Of a stretch of DNA of 64,000 nucleotides, positions 34,688-42,821 are shown piece after piece. Each line of letters starts with the position of its first letter. Position 1 is the first letter of the stretch. Source of the stretch: Flavobacteriaceae bacterium (GTDB taxonomy: Bacteria > Bacteroidota > Bacteroidia > Flavobacteriales > Flavobacteriaceae); NCBI GenBank assembly GCA_014238425.1, contig JABABD010000020.1, positions 81,536 to 145,535 of the forward strand. Reading direction: 5' to 3'. The position numbers and the translations under genes were made by a program. Below the pieces are notes generated by a model that saw nothing but the letters and a program-made list of their open reading frames with translations, searched no databases and was not told the origin of the DNA.

Positions 34688-34835
34688 TCTCGAGCATTGC
34701 TGAGCGTAAAACATATTATATGCGAAAGTAGCTTGCGAAGCAAATCGAGAGAAAAGAAAGGTCGGGCTTTCTGTAGTCGCTTTTTAATTTGTCTCGAAAA
34801 CCTTTCGACTCCACTTCGACAAGCTCAGTATGACA
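34688..34835. repeat. Repeat-rich stretch with a palindromic interspersed element
   Basis: The clear element is at 34803-34835, TTTCGACTCCACTTCGACAA and onwards to ATGACA, a variant of the same family as the copies at 789-845 and 39852-39879. An imperfect inverted pair bounded by TCTCGA and TCGAGA (34688-34752) precedes it. The region is open in the pheS frame, but it encodes nothing resembling PheS. Confidence 0.65.
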
Positions 34836-34905
34836 CGCTCAAGGAGACAAATCAAAAGAGCTCCAACAATACTTCAATCCCTAACGCACAGTCCGCAAAT
34901 TTTCC

Positions 34906-34913
34906 TAAATTTG
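34906..34913 (+). promoter_or_regulatory. Candidate -7 box of pheS
   Basis: TAAATTTG matches TAnnTTTG and lies 23 bases upstream of the chosen pheS start, downstream of the repeat. No -33 TTTG is seen. Confidence 0.4.
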
Positions 34914-34936
34914 CCATTCACTTTTCACGTGATATC

Positions 34937-35956
34937 ATGATAGACAAGATAAAGGAACTTATCGCCGAAGCTGAAGCTTTCAAATCGCAATCAAAAGACG
35001 AGATTGAAGCATTCCGTATAAAATATTTAGGTAAAAAAGGATTGCTTAATGATTACTTTGCTGAATTCAAGAATGTGGCCAATGATCAGAAAAAAGAATT
35101 TGGTCAGGTTATTAATCAGTTAAAAACAACTGCTCAAGATAAAGTCAACGCACTTAAGGAAGAGTTAGAAAGCAAAGAAGAGGTTAAAGGCGTTTATGGC
35201 GATTTAACACGTCCTGGAGAACCCATGGAAATTGGTGCACGCCATCCTATATCCTTAGTGAAAAATCAAATTATCGATATATTTTCTCGTATTGGGTTTA
35301 ATGTGAGCGAAGGTCCAGAAATTGAAGATGATTGGCATAATTTTACCGCATTGAACTTACCAGAATATCACCCAGCAAGAGATATGCAGGATACCTTTTT
35401 TATCCAGACAGATCCAGATATCTTATTACGTACGCATACAAGCTCAGTACAAGTGCGGTATATGGAAAATAATAAACCTCCTATTCGAACTATTTCACCA
35501 GGTCGCGTTTATAGAAACGAAGCTATTTCGGCACGTTCGCATTGCTTTTTTCATCAGGTAGAAGGGTTATACATTGACAAAGACGTGAGTTTTGCCGACT
35601 TAAAACAAACATTACAATATTTCACGACAGAAATGTTCGGAAAATCAAGAATTCGTTTGCGTCCGTCGTATTTTCCATTTACAGAACCTAGTGCTGAAGT
35701 AGATGTGTATTGGGGTCTAGAGACTGAAACCGATTACAAAATGACTAAAGGTACAGGTTGGTTGGAAATTATGGGCTGCGGTATGGTAGATCCGAACGTT
35801 TTAGAAAACTGTGGTATTGACTCTAAAGAGTACTCAGGTTTTGCATTTGGTATGGGTATAGATCGTATTGCTTTGCTGCAGTATCAAATTTCTGATATTC
35901 GTATGTTTAGCGAAAATGATGTGCGTTTCTTGGAGCAGTTTAAATCCGCTTTGTAA
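34937..35956 (+). CDS. pheS: Phenylalanine--tRNA ligase alpha subunit
   Basis: The ATG at 34937 gives a 339-residue protein, the normal PheS length, starting [18 protein letters not shown]. The frame is open for another 80 codons upstream, but those codons run through an interspersed repeat. The class II catalytic core shows motif 1 ([14 protein letters not shown]), motif 2 ([19 protein letters not shown]) and motif 3 ([16 protein letters not shown]), with the N-terminal coiled-coil tRNA-binding arm. It charges tRNA-Phe together with PheT, which is not in this window. Confidence 0.96.
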   Translation: MIDKIKELIAEAEAFKSQSKDEIEAFRIKYLGKKGLLNDYFAEFKNVANDQKKEFGQVINQLKTTAQDKVNALKEELESKEEVKGVYGDLTRPGEPMEIGARHPISLVKNQIIDIFSRIGFNVSEGPEIEDDWHNFTALNLPEYHPARDMQDTFFIQTDPDILLRTHTSSVQVRYMENNKPPIRTISPGRVYRNEAISARSHCFFHQVEGLYIDKDVSFADLKQTLQYFTTEMFGKSRIRLRPSYFPFTEPSAEVDVYWGLETETDYKMTKGTGWLEIMGCGMVDPNVLENCGIDSKEYSGFAFGMGIDRIALLQYQISDIRMFSENDVRFLEQFKSAL

Positions 35957-35962
35957 TTAAAG

Positions 35963-36063
35963 CGTCAATTCGAGTATTTCAATTTAAATTGAAATGTATC
36001 GAGAATAGCTTTAATTTACTTGTTTTCGATACAATTTTCTGAAGAAAATCACTCAAACTGACG
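35963..36063. repeat. 101-bp inverted-repeat intergenic element with two palindromic cores
   Basis: The outer ends CGTCAATTCGAGT and ACTCAAACTGACG are imperfect inverted repeats (two mismatches). Each arm carries its own palindrome: TTTCAATTTAAATTGAAA near the left end and ATTTTCTGAAGAAAAT near the right. From memory, sequences of this type are scattered in Flavobacteriaceae genomes. It fills nearly all of the space between pheS and the next gene and is a different family from the CTCGACTCCGCTCGA elements. Confidence 0.7.
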
Positions 36064-36071
36064 TAAATTTT

Positions 36072-36467
36072 ATGAAAGAAGATATCACCATCCCTAAAGT
36101 AGAAGGCGTGTACATCGCCATAGTTAACGAATATAACGATATCTATAAAACACAAGATTGGAATGCCTATATCATAAACGATAAAGATGTTGATCTAGAT
36201 ATTGTACTTATAGTCACAAGTGGCTATTCTGAAGACAAAACCACTTCCGTCTTTCGTAAAAAGCTAGATAAACTCCCAGCAAAAAGCTACGCTAAAATAG
36301 AACTCATGCAAGAGCCTCTTTTTGCCTTGAACAATCAATTTAAAGTGTCGTTTTTTGAAGGAAACTCTATGTTTGATAAAACATATGTGTTTAGAAAGAA
36401 CACCATTAATTTAAAAGCACTTAGAGATATTCCTCTAATGGACGTAAAGGGTGTTTTGATGAAATAA
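36072..36467 (+). CDS. Conserved hypothetical protein, 131 residues
   Basis: This cytosolic protein has an alternating beta pattern (KVEGVYIAIVNEYND, WNAYIINDKDVDLDIVLIV) and no signal or membrane span. I recall similar proteins next to pheS or gpsA in related genomes, but do not know a domain name or function. It starts 8 bases after the inverted-repeat element and ends one base before the stop of the convergent gpsA. Confidence 0.7.
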   Translation: MKEDITIPKVEGVYIAIVNEYNDIYKTQDWNAYIINDKDVDLDIVLIVTSGYSEDKTTSVFRKKLDKLPAKSYAKIELMQEPLFALNNQFKVSFFEGNSMFDKTYVFRKNTINLKALRDIPLMDVKGVLMK

Positions 36468-36468
36468 T

Positions 36469-37470
36469 CTAATCCAAACGTTCCGTTAATTTCTTGAACA
36501 CTTTCTTGGCATTTTTACCTTCATATAAAATACCGTAAACGGCATTAATAATAGGAAGTCGTGTCTTCTTTGCATTTTTTTCATTAAGTAAATGAGCGCT
36601 TTTAGTAGCGTAGTAGCCTTCTGCTACCATACTCATTTCCATTTGGGCAGATTTAACGGTGTAGCCCTTACCTATCATATTCCCGAACATACGGTTGCGC
36701 GAAAACGTAGAATAACCGGTCACTAACAAATCCCCCAAATAAGCGGAATTATTAATATTACGCTTCATCTTATGCATCTTCTTTATAAAACGTTTCATCT
36801 CTCGTATGGCATTGCTCATCAATACACTCTGGAAGTTGTCTCCATAGCCCAACCCATGAGCGATGCCTGCAGCTATTGCGTAGATATTTTTAAGCATCGC
36901 GGCATATTCCGTCCCAATAATATCATCGCTAGTTTTTGTACGTATATAATCTCCAGATAATTGATTTGCAACTTCCTGTGCTTTGACTTGATCCGCACAA
37001 GAAATCGTAAGATAAGATAAGCGCTCTAGTGCCACTTCTTCTGCATGACAAGGCCCAGAAATCACCACAATATTTTCGAAAGGTATATGATATATATCGT
37101 GAAAATGCTCGCCAACCAATAATCCGCTTTCTGGAATAATTCCCTTTACAGCAGAAACCATGGTCTTGTCTTTTATATCCACAGTCAGTTTTTCTAATTC
37201 CATATGCATGAATGCTGACGGAATTACGAAGATAAGCACATCTGCATAGGCAGCTATCTCGTTAATATCGTTACTTAACTTCAACTGTTCTGTATGGAAT
37301 TCAACGGCGCTTAAATAACTCGGATTATGTTTCTCTTTGAGTATGTGTTCTTTCGCATAAACACTTCTCATGTACCATCCTACCTCATCTAAATTTTCAC
37401 ATAACATTTTGACAATCGCCGTTGCCCAACTTCCTCCTCCAAAAACAGCATATTTTAAAGACTTGCTCAT
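36469..37470 (-). CDS. gpsA: NAD(P)H-dependent glycerol-3-phosphate dehydrogenase
   Basis: Starting at the ATG at 37470 gives a 333-residue protein with the dinucleotide-binding GGGSWATAI right after MSKSLKYAVF; the extension to 37494 adds eight unrelated residues. Further signatures are VVSAVKGI, ISGPCHAEEV and the Lys-containing AAMLKNIYAIAAGIAHGLGYGDNFQS. The enzyme reduces dihydroxyacetone phosphate to sn-glycerol 3-phosphate for phospholipid synthesis. A TAATTTTG box at 37492-37499 on the minus strand may be its -7 element. Confidence 0.93.
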   Translation of the reverse strand: MSKSLKYAVFGGGSWATAIVKMLCENLDEVGWYMRSVYAKEHILKEKHNPSYLSAVEFHTEQLKLSNDINEIAAYADVLIFVIPSAFMHMELEKLTVDIKDKTMVSAVKGIIPESGLLVGEHFHDIYHIPFENIVVISGPCHAEEVALERLSYLTISCADQVKAQEVANQLSGDYIRTKTSDDIIGTEYAAMLKNIYAIAAGIAHGLGYGDNFQSVLMSNAIREMKRFIKKMHKMKRNINNSAYLGDLLVTGYSTFSRNRMFGNMIGKGYTVKSAQMEMSMVAEGYYATKSAHLLNEKNAKKTRLPIINAVYGILYEGKNAKKVFKKLTERLD

Positions 37471-37598
37471 AAAAACGTATGGTTTACAATTCAAAATTAC
37501 ATAAATTCCATTTTATCTTAACTTATTGATAATTAGAATATTAAATATTTTGGCATGTATTTTGAAAGTCTAAAAGTATAATATAAAACTGCGAGATT

Positions 37599-38543
37599 AT
37601 GAAGACTTTAAAATTACTTACTGGATTTGCCTTAGTAGCAACCTTATTTACTTCTTGTTACACAGAAGTTATTGTTGATGATATTGTCGACAACACACCT
37701 CAAGTGTCCCTGAATCAATTATTGAATTCATACGACTTATGGTATGTCGATATCAACGCCACTTTAGGCACTGGAGAAACACCCTTTTTACAGAAAGCAT
37801 TTACGGTATCGTTCAAAAATGGAACTGTGTATGCTAATAACAATTTAGTGGGTATAGGCAGTCAAGGAAGTGGCCTTGGGATTTCCGTTGGGTATTATGA
37901 CGCTTATAATATGATTCTGGATGTTCATCATGATATTGATGGCCTAGAAAGCTTTGATGTCTTTCAGATCGATAGTAATACAATAGAGTTATATAACCCA
38001 TTTAATGACACATCATACTTTCTGGATGGATACCAAACATCTAATTTCGATTATGATTTTGTGTTCTTTGATAACATTCATTATTTCTTACAGGAGTATG
38101 AAGCATGGGAGAAAACATATACAAGCCAAATGGGTGCGTTAAATGAGTTTGATAACGAAAACTATTTACAGTTCTTGGCAGGAGGTAATGATTCAGAATT
38201 TAGAAGCTCGCAAGATGAAAATATTGCGAACCCTAACAATATTTTATGGGATTATACAGGGATTTATGGTGTAGCTGATATTGCTGGAAATGCATACCTA
38301 AAAACCTTAACATTAGATTATGACTACTTTGACAATGAATTTTTTGAGCTTGACGTTATAAATGATGGGAAGATAGAACTTTTCCACAGTGCCTCAGGAA
38401 CCGTTTATGAATTTGAAGGTAGAGGATACATTCAATATTTAAGAACTGCAACTGAAGAGGGTGAATCAAAATCATCTGGAGAGAAAAAGCGTAAGCAAAA
38501 AACAGCAAAAAAAGATAATCCAAGAGATAGTAAACGAAGCTAG
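37599..38543 (+). CDS. Flavobacterial lipoprotein of unknown function
   Basis: The 314-residue protein has a lipoprotein signal (LFTSC, Cys20). The body is beta-rich and acidic with many Asp, Asn, Phe and Tyr residues (VSLNQLLNSYDLWYVDINA, SFKNGTVYANNNLVGIGSQ). The last 30 residues are Lys/Ser-rich and probably disordered. I recall relatives mislabelled in some genomes as nicotinic acid mononucleotide adenylyltransferase, a label not supported by any motif here. It lies alone, closed by a terminator. Confidence 0.75.
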   Translation: MKTLKLLTGFALVATLFTSCYTEVIVDDIVDNTPQVSLNQLLNSYDLWYVDINATLGTGETPFLQKAFTVSFKNGTVYANNNLVGIGSQGSGLGISVGYYDAYNMILDVHHDIDGLESFDVFQIDSNTIELYNPFNDTSYFLDGYQTSNFDYDFVFFDNIHYFLQEYEAWEKTYTSQMGALNEFDNENYLQFLAGGNDSEFRSSQDENIANPNNILWDYTGIYGVADIAGNAYLKTLTLDYDYFDNEFFELDVINDGKIELFHSASGTVYEFEGRGYIQYLRTATEEGESKSSGEKKRKQKTAKKDNPRDSKRS

Positions 38544-38570
38544 ATTTTTTTGGTTGGTTATTTAGTTTCT

Positions 38571-38608
38571 ACCGCTCATCTGATATTTATGCAGATGAGC
38601 GGTTTTTA
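38571..38608 (+). terminator. Terminator after the flavobacterial lipoprotein gene
   Basis: A perfect 12-bp stem ACCGCTCATCTG (38571-38582) with CAGATGAGCGGT (38592-38603) and a 9-base loop is followed by TTTTTA. Confidence 0.82.
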
Positions 38609-38690
38609 TATATTCTAAAAATCGAGATCGATTGTAAGTCGATACTTAATTTCGTAAATTTATATCATAACTTAAAAACAAAAAACAAAC

Positions 38691-39167
38691 ATGGGACTAT
38701 TTTCATTTATTAAGAACGCTGGAGCAAAAGTTTTCGGTATAGGAAAAACAGATGCAGAAGAAGCGGCAGCAGCAGAAGCAGCTAAACTAGCAACAGCAGC
38801 AAGACGCATGGAAAACACCGTTAGAGACCTTGGACTTGATGTTGATGGGTTGAATGTGTATATCGTTGGTGATATGGCTACCATTACTGGATTAGCTCAT
38901 GACCAAGCTACAAAAGAAAAAGTAGTGTTAGTAGTAGGTAATTCTGAAGGGATTGCAACTGTAGACGATCAAATGACGGTTGAAAACATTGAGCCAGAAG
39001 CACAATTTCATACCGTCGTTAGCGGAGATACTCTAGGTAAAATAGCTAAAAATTATTATGGTAATGCCATGAAATACCCAGTAATTTTTGAAGCTAACAA
39101 ACCAATGCTTGAGCATCCAGACAAAATCTATCCTGGTCAAGTATTGCGAATTCCAGCTTTAGATTAA
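38691..39167 (+). CDS. kbp: BON plus LysM protein (Kbp / YgaU homologue)
   Basis: The 158-residue protein matches E. coli Kbp in length, order and motifs: start MGLFSFIKNAGAKVFGIGKT, an Ala-rich helix, a BON domain (about 42-95; VDGLNVYIVGDMATITGLAH), and a LysM domain (about 106-156; HTVVSGDTLGKIAKNYYGNA, ending KIYPGQVLRIP). Kbp binds K+ in the cytosol and is induced by stress in E. coli; whether this homologue does so is inferred. It is monocistronic with its own terminator. Confidence 0.88.
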   Translation: MGLFSFIKNAGAKVFGIGKTDAEEAAAAEAAKLATAARRMENTVRDLGLDVDGLNVYIVGDMATITGLAHDQATKEKVVLVVGNSEGIATVDDQMTVENIEPEAQFHTVVSGDTLGKIAKNYYGNAMKYPVIFEANKPMLEHPDKIYPGQVLRIPALD

Positions 39168-39193
39168 AGAAGAGTCAAAAAATTATAGAAAGG

Positions 39194-39223
39194 CCCGCTC
39201 AAAAGAGTGGGTTTTTATTTTTT
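39194..39223 (+). terminator. Terminator after the kbp homologue
   Basis: A 7-bp stem with one G-T pair (CCCGCTC 39194-39200 / GAGTGGG 39205-39211) has a 4-base loop and is followed by TTTTTATTTTTT. Confidence 0.75.
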
Positions 39224-39799
39224 ATAAAAATTCATCTCATCCAAATACTGCCAAACATACTCTGGTAACATAGGGCGAATGTTCTTTTTGTCTTTAATAG
39301 CTTTTCGAATGAAAGTAGAGGATAATTCCATAATTGGGGCATCTACTTTATAGATTTTCGGATGGTCATTAAATTGCGTATCAACTACTCCTTTTGATAT
39401 TCGTGGATACACATACATATCATGGTTCTCCAGTATAATTTCATAGTTCTTCCATTTATGGAAGCTTTTTAAATTGTCTTCTCCCATGATCAAGCAAAAC
39501 TCATTGTCAGGATATTTTTCTTGTAAATGCACCAACGTATTAACGGTATAATTTGGTTGAGGTAGCTTGAACTCAATATCGCTCGGTTTGAGTTTTTTAT
39601 ACTCTTCGGTTGCCCTTAAGACCATCTGATAACGATGGTTATTATCTAGGAGCGAACTCTTTTTCTTAAATGGACTATGGGGTGTTACTACAAACCAAAC
39701 TTGATCTAAATCACTATGTTCCACTATGTGATTAGCAATGGTCAAGTGCCCAATATGTATAGGATTAAACGTGCCAAAGTAAAGTCCTATTTTTTTCAC
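39215..39799 (-). CDS. nadD: Nicotinate-nucleotide adenylyltransferase
   Basis: The 194-residue protein has the nucleotidyltransferase GTFNPIHIGH motif (residues 9-18) and the C-terminal SSTFIRKAIK, the ISSTxxR signature of NadD. It transfers AMP to nicotinate mononucleotide in NAD synthesis. It is the last gene of a minus-strand operon; its ATG overlaps the gmk stop by 4 bases (ATGA), so translation is probably coupled to gmk. That overlap lies at the end of the unusual C-terminal tail of Gmk. Confidence 0.93.
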   Translation of the reverse strand: MKKIGLYFGTFNPIHIGHLTIANHIVEHSDLDQVWFVVTPHSPFKKKSSLLDNNHRYQMVLRATEEYKKLKPSDIEFKLPQPNYTVNTLVHLQEKYPDNEFCLIMGEDNLKSFHKWKNYEIILENHDMYVYPRISKGVVDTQFNDHPKIYKVDAPIMELSSTFIRKAIKDKKNIRPMLPEYVWQYLDEMNFYKK

Positions 39800-40455
39800 T
39801 TTTCTTTTTTTTCTTCACCTTCCGAAACTTCAGTGGAGGTGGGTTCATTAAGGTTTCTCGACTCCGCTCGAAATGACATAGTGTTATTATTTATAAAATA
39901 CTCAACCAATGTCTCCGCTTCTTTCAAGGCATTTCCCAAATTATCATTTAAAATAACCTCATCGAACAATGGAGCAGTAGCCAATTCGGCAGACGCTTTG
40001 GCAACCCGCATATTTATTTTGTCGTCGCTTTCAGTTTTGCGTTTTTTAAGTCGGATCTTTAATTCATCAATACTTGGAGGTTTTACAAAAATGGCTAATG
40101 TTTCCTCAGGGAACTTTCGTTTGATACGCAGCCCTCCAGACACATCAATATCAAAAATCACATGTTTCCCCTTTTTCCAGATACGCTCAACTTCGGTTTT
40201 TAAAGTTCCGTAGAAATTATCACGATATACTTCTTCCCACTCCAAAAACTCATCATTCTTTATCTTGCTCTTGAATTCTTTGGCCGATAAAAAATAATAG
40301 TCGACGCCTTCTTCTTCATTACCACGCTTTTCTCGCGATGTAGCCGATATCGAAAACTCTAAATTAAGTGCTTCTTTAGTTAATAAATGTCTTACAATAG
40401 TGGTTTTTCCAGATCCTGATGGTGCAGAAAAAACGATAAGCTTCCCTTTTTTCAT
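39796..40455 (-). CDS. gmk: Guanylate kinase with repeat-derived C-terminal tail
   Basis: The P-loop APSGSGKTTI (residues 11-20) and the GMP-binding ATSREKRGNEEEGVDYYF identify the enzyme, which phosphorylates GMP to GDP. Normal family members end near LVEYFINN (about residue 190). Here the frame continues for about 29 more residues, beginning NTMSFRAESRNLNEP, and this stretch is encoded by the palindromic element at 39852-39879. The gene starts immediately after the yicC stop and overlaps nadD. The tail is unlikely to be needed for catalysis. Confidence 0.95.
   Translation of the reverse strand: MKKGKLIVFSAPSGSGKTTIVRHLLTKEALNLEFSISATSREKRGNEEEGVDYYFLSAKEFKSKIKNDEFLEWEEVYRDNFYGTLKTEVERIWKKGKHVIFDIDVSGGLRIKRKFPEETLAIFVKPPSIDELKIRLKKRKTESDDKINMRVAKASAELATAPLFDEVILNDNLGNALKEAETLVEYFINNNTMSFRAESRNLNEPTSTEVSEGEEKKEK
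39852..39879. repeat. Interspersed palindromic element inside the 3' end of gmk
   Basis: The plus strand reads TTTCTCGACTCCGCTCGAAA then TGACA; the core CTCGACTCCGCTCGA is identical to the right arm of the inverted pair at 824-845. It is read in frame by gmk and yields the peptide MSFRAESRN. Confidence 0.8.
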
Positions 40456-41313
40456 TTAAAGAACATTTAAGAGTTGTTCCTTCACTTTCTCTAATTCATC
40501 TTTCATTTGCACTACCAATTTTTGCATCGGTGCATAGTTAGATTTTGAACCAATAGTATTAATTTCCCTTCCCATTTCCTGGCCAATAAACCCTAGTTTC
40601 TTACCATTTGAATCAGGTGTATTGATAGATTTTATAAAATACTCCAAATGATTCGCAAGTCGAACCTTCTCCTCAGTAATATCGAATTTCTCGATATAAT
40701 AAACCAATTCTTGTTCAAAACGATTTTCGTCAACCCGTTCTTTCAATTCTTCCACACCTTTACGCAAACGTTCTCGTACACCTTCAATACGTTCAGGATC
40801 CATTTTAATAACGGCCTCTAACAATTCAGATATATTATTGACACGAAGTGATAAATCGTCTTCCAGGGCTTTTCCTTCAGATGCACGATAATCTGCTATC
40901 TTATTTAAGGTGTTTTTAATTTCATTTTCAATCGTCTTCCACTCATCTTCATCAATATCATCGCGTTCTGTAGTTATTGCATCGGGCATTCTTATAGCCA
41001 TTTTAAGCAACTCCATATCATCGCCTTCAACAACTTCTTTTAGCTGAGTAATATATTGTTTAGTGACAGTTTTATTGATCTTTGAAGAGGTTTCTTCTCC
41101 TGTAACTTCAAGAAATAAGTTAAAGTCCACTTTGCCTCTTTCAAGTTTCTTAGAAATTAGCTTTCTAATACTCAATTCTTTTTCTCTATATAATGATGGC
41201 GTGCGTACATTTAAGTCTAGATTCTTACTATTTAGAGATTTTATCTCTATGGTAATCTTCTTGGACGGAAGCTGCAAAACGGACTTCCCGAAACCTGTCA
41301 TTGATACTATCAT
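40456..41313 (-). CDS. yicC: YicC family endoribonuclease
   Basis: The 285-residue protein has the family start MIVSMTGFGK and the C-terminal region GKKLGFIGQEMGREINTIGSKSN, the DUF1732 signature of YicC. In E. coli YicC is an endoribonuclease affecting small-RNA turnover. The stop adjoins the gmk start with no gap, as in many bacteria where yicC and gmk are neighbours. Length and composition are ordinary. Confidence 0.92.
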   Translation of the reverse strand: MIVSMTGFGKSVLQLPSKKITIEIKSLNSKNLDLNVRTPSLYREKELSIRKLISKKLERGKVDFNLFLEVTGEETSSKINKTVTKQYITQLKEVVEGDDMELLKMAIRMPDAITTERDDIDEDEWKTIENEIKNTLNKIADYRASEGKALEDDLSLRVNNISELLEAVIKMDPERIEGVRERLRKGVEELKERVDENRFEQELVYYIEKFDITEEKVRLANHLEYFIKSINTPDSNGKKLGFIGQEMGREINTIGSKSNYAPMQKLVVQMKDELEKVKEQLLNVL

Positions 41314-41371
41314 CTGCTATTTTTAAAAGTTAGGCGAAGTTACAAAAATAAACGCTTTAAGGCGCTTAATT

Positions 41372-41726
41372 CTATTTAGGGTTTCCTTCTTTATCGAAAC
41401 GCTTGTCTAAGAGTTTTTCGCAATATAGCATGCCTCCTAAAAGAGATATTAGCAACACGCAAAATGGAATGAAATGCGCATGTTTCCAATCGACGAATAA
41501 TGGAATTAATCCTGAAAGAATTGTAATGAATCCTGCATATATAATCAATTGGGCTCCTAATTTTATTAGCATAATCCCAAACTTGCTGATTTTTCATGCT
41601 ACGTCTCGTGCGGTACCCATAAATATGATTGATCTTTTTAGGCGGTCGCATTTTGTAGATATAACCTATAATCACTAAAGGTAACCCATAAACCACAATA
41701 CCGATCCAAGGCAAAAAACTATCCAT
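41372..41726 (-). pseudogene. SdpI family membrane protein with a single-base frameshift
   Basis: The first frame reads from ATG at 41726: a membrane span, then PPKKINHIYGYRTRRSMKN and QQVWDYANK, the SdpI-family signature. It then leaves the expected sequence. The expected continuation, KLGAQLIIYAGFITILSGLI and two more spans ending in LLDKRFDKEGNPK, is in the +1 frame. The switch falls at a run of four A on the minus strand (T at 41561-41564); removing one A restores one 117-residue protein. It is either a pseudogene, a sequencing error or, less likely, programmed frameshifting. It lies between azurin and yicC on the same strand. Confidence 0.8.
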
Positions 41727-41736
41727 GTTTGTTAAT

Positions 41737-42243
41737 TTATTCTACAATGAACTTGCCTTGCATAATTCCGTAATGGCCAGGAAAACTACATATAAAATCA
41801 TATTCTCCTTTTGCTGGCGCATCGAACGTTATAGAAGTCGTCTGCCCACCACCTATCATTTTGGTATGTGCAATAACATCCTTACCTCCATTAGGTATAT
41901 AGTCAGTATCCTTTGCTGCAGATGCTTCAGACCCAAAAGATGAGATGTCTGTGCCTTGCTTTAGTATCACAACATTGTGGCCCATGATATTTGCAGCCAT
42001 GGTTCCTGTATGCTCTAATACCAAAGTCACTTTTTGTCCTTCTTTTGCTCTAACGATCTTAACATTGAATTGCATCTGATCATTCCCAGTGATTTTTACT
42101 TCAATTTCCTTGGCGTTACCAGTATTAGAAGTTTGCTTTTTAGTACCGATCTTCACTTTCTCTTTTTCTTGTTTCTTTTCATCACCACAAGAAAATATGA
42201 TTAAAGAAAGCGTCAATATAAATGCTAGTTTTAATGTTTTCAT
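41737..42243 (-). CDS. Azurin (blue copper lipoprotein)
   Basis: The 168-residue protein has a lipoprotein signal (IIFSC, Cys19), a charged linker, and a cupredoxin domain. The copper ligands are visible as His89 in IMGHN, Cys152 and His157 in ICSFPGHYG, and Met161. This set and the spacing fit azurin. It carries electrons in the periplasm and is likely anchored to a membrane here. The SdpI-family gene follows after 10 bases. Confidence 0.92.
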   Translation of the reverse strand: MKTLKLAFILTLSLIIFSCGDEKKQEKEKVKIGTKKQTSNTGNAKEIEVKITGNDQMQFNVKIVRAKEGQKVTLVLEHTGTMAANIMGHNVVILKQGTDISSFGSEASAAKDTDYIPNGGKDVIAHTKMIGGGQTTSITFDAPAKGEYDFICSFPGHYGIMQGKFIVE

Positions 42244-42316
42244 TATTAAGAATTTTGTTTCCTGCTAATATAAAAAATAGACCTCAGATTATAAGCCATT
42301 AAAAAGTAGATCTTCA

Positions 42317-42324
42317 TATTTTTG
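42317..42324 (+). promoter_or_regulatory. Candidate -7 box of the thioesterase gene
   Basis: TATTTTTG matches TAnnTTTG, 20 bases before the start codon; no -33 TTTG at 19 bases is seen. Confidence 0.4.
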
Positions 42325-42344
42325 TTGACTTAATAATCAGACAC

Positions 42345-42821
42345 ATGTATTTTAAAGAATTTGATATTAGATGGAGCGATATTGATGCCAACAGGCACTT
42401 AGCCAACTCCGCTTACATTAACTTTATGAGCCACACCCGAATGAGCTTTTTTATTGATAAAGGCATTACCCAACAACAATTGGCGAAATTTAGTTTTGGG
42501 CCAGTCGTGTTTTACGAACACATCTATTACTTTAAAGAAGTATTTCAAGGGAAGCCTATACGCGTAAGTCTTGAAGTTACAGGTATAAGCGAAGATGGAG
42601 GATTTTTTGAATTTGCTCATAATTTTTATGACCATAAAGGGCGAAATATAGCGCACTGCGAAATATTAGGTGCTTGGATCGACCTTGAAACTAGAAAGTT
42701 AACAGCTTTTCCAAAAGAGCTTGATTACATTTTAGAGGCTTTTCCAAAGTCAGATGATTTTAGAATCCTGACTAAAGAAGATACCAGGAAATACGGAAAA
42801 TACCCTGTTGACCTTATTTAA
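42345..42821 (+). CDS. Acyl-CoA thioesterase, hotdog fold
   Basis: The 158-residue protein has the 4HBT-type signature FDIRWSDIDANRHLANSAYI with the catalytic Asp and a following long helix, and a C-terminal beta region (HCEILGAWIDLETRKLTAFP). Such proteins hydrolyse acyl-CoA or acyl-ACP thioesters; the chain preference cannot be told. It is convergent with, and overlaps by 8 bases, the GNAT-like gene. Confidence 0.87.
   Translation: MYFKEFDIRWSDIDANRHLANSAYINFMSHTRMSFFIDKGITQQQLAKFSFGPVVFYEHIYYFKEVFQGKPIRVSLEVTGISEDGGFFEFAHNFYDHKGRNIAHCEILGAWIDLETRKLTAFPKELDYILEAFPKSDDFRILTKEDTRKYGKYPVDLI

Noticed and set aside
34697..34936. Extension of pheS by 80 codons
   Set aside because: The extension encodes repeat-derived, non-PheS sequence; the family start, length and -7 box fit the ATG at 34937.
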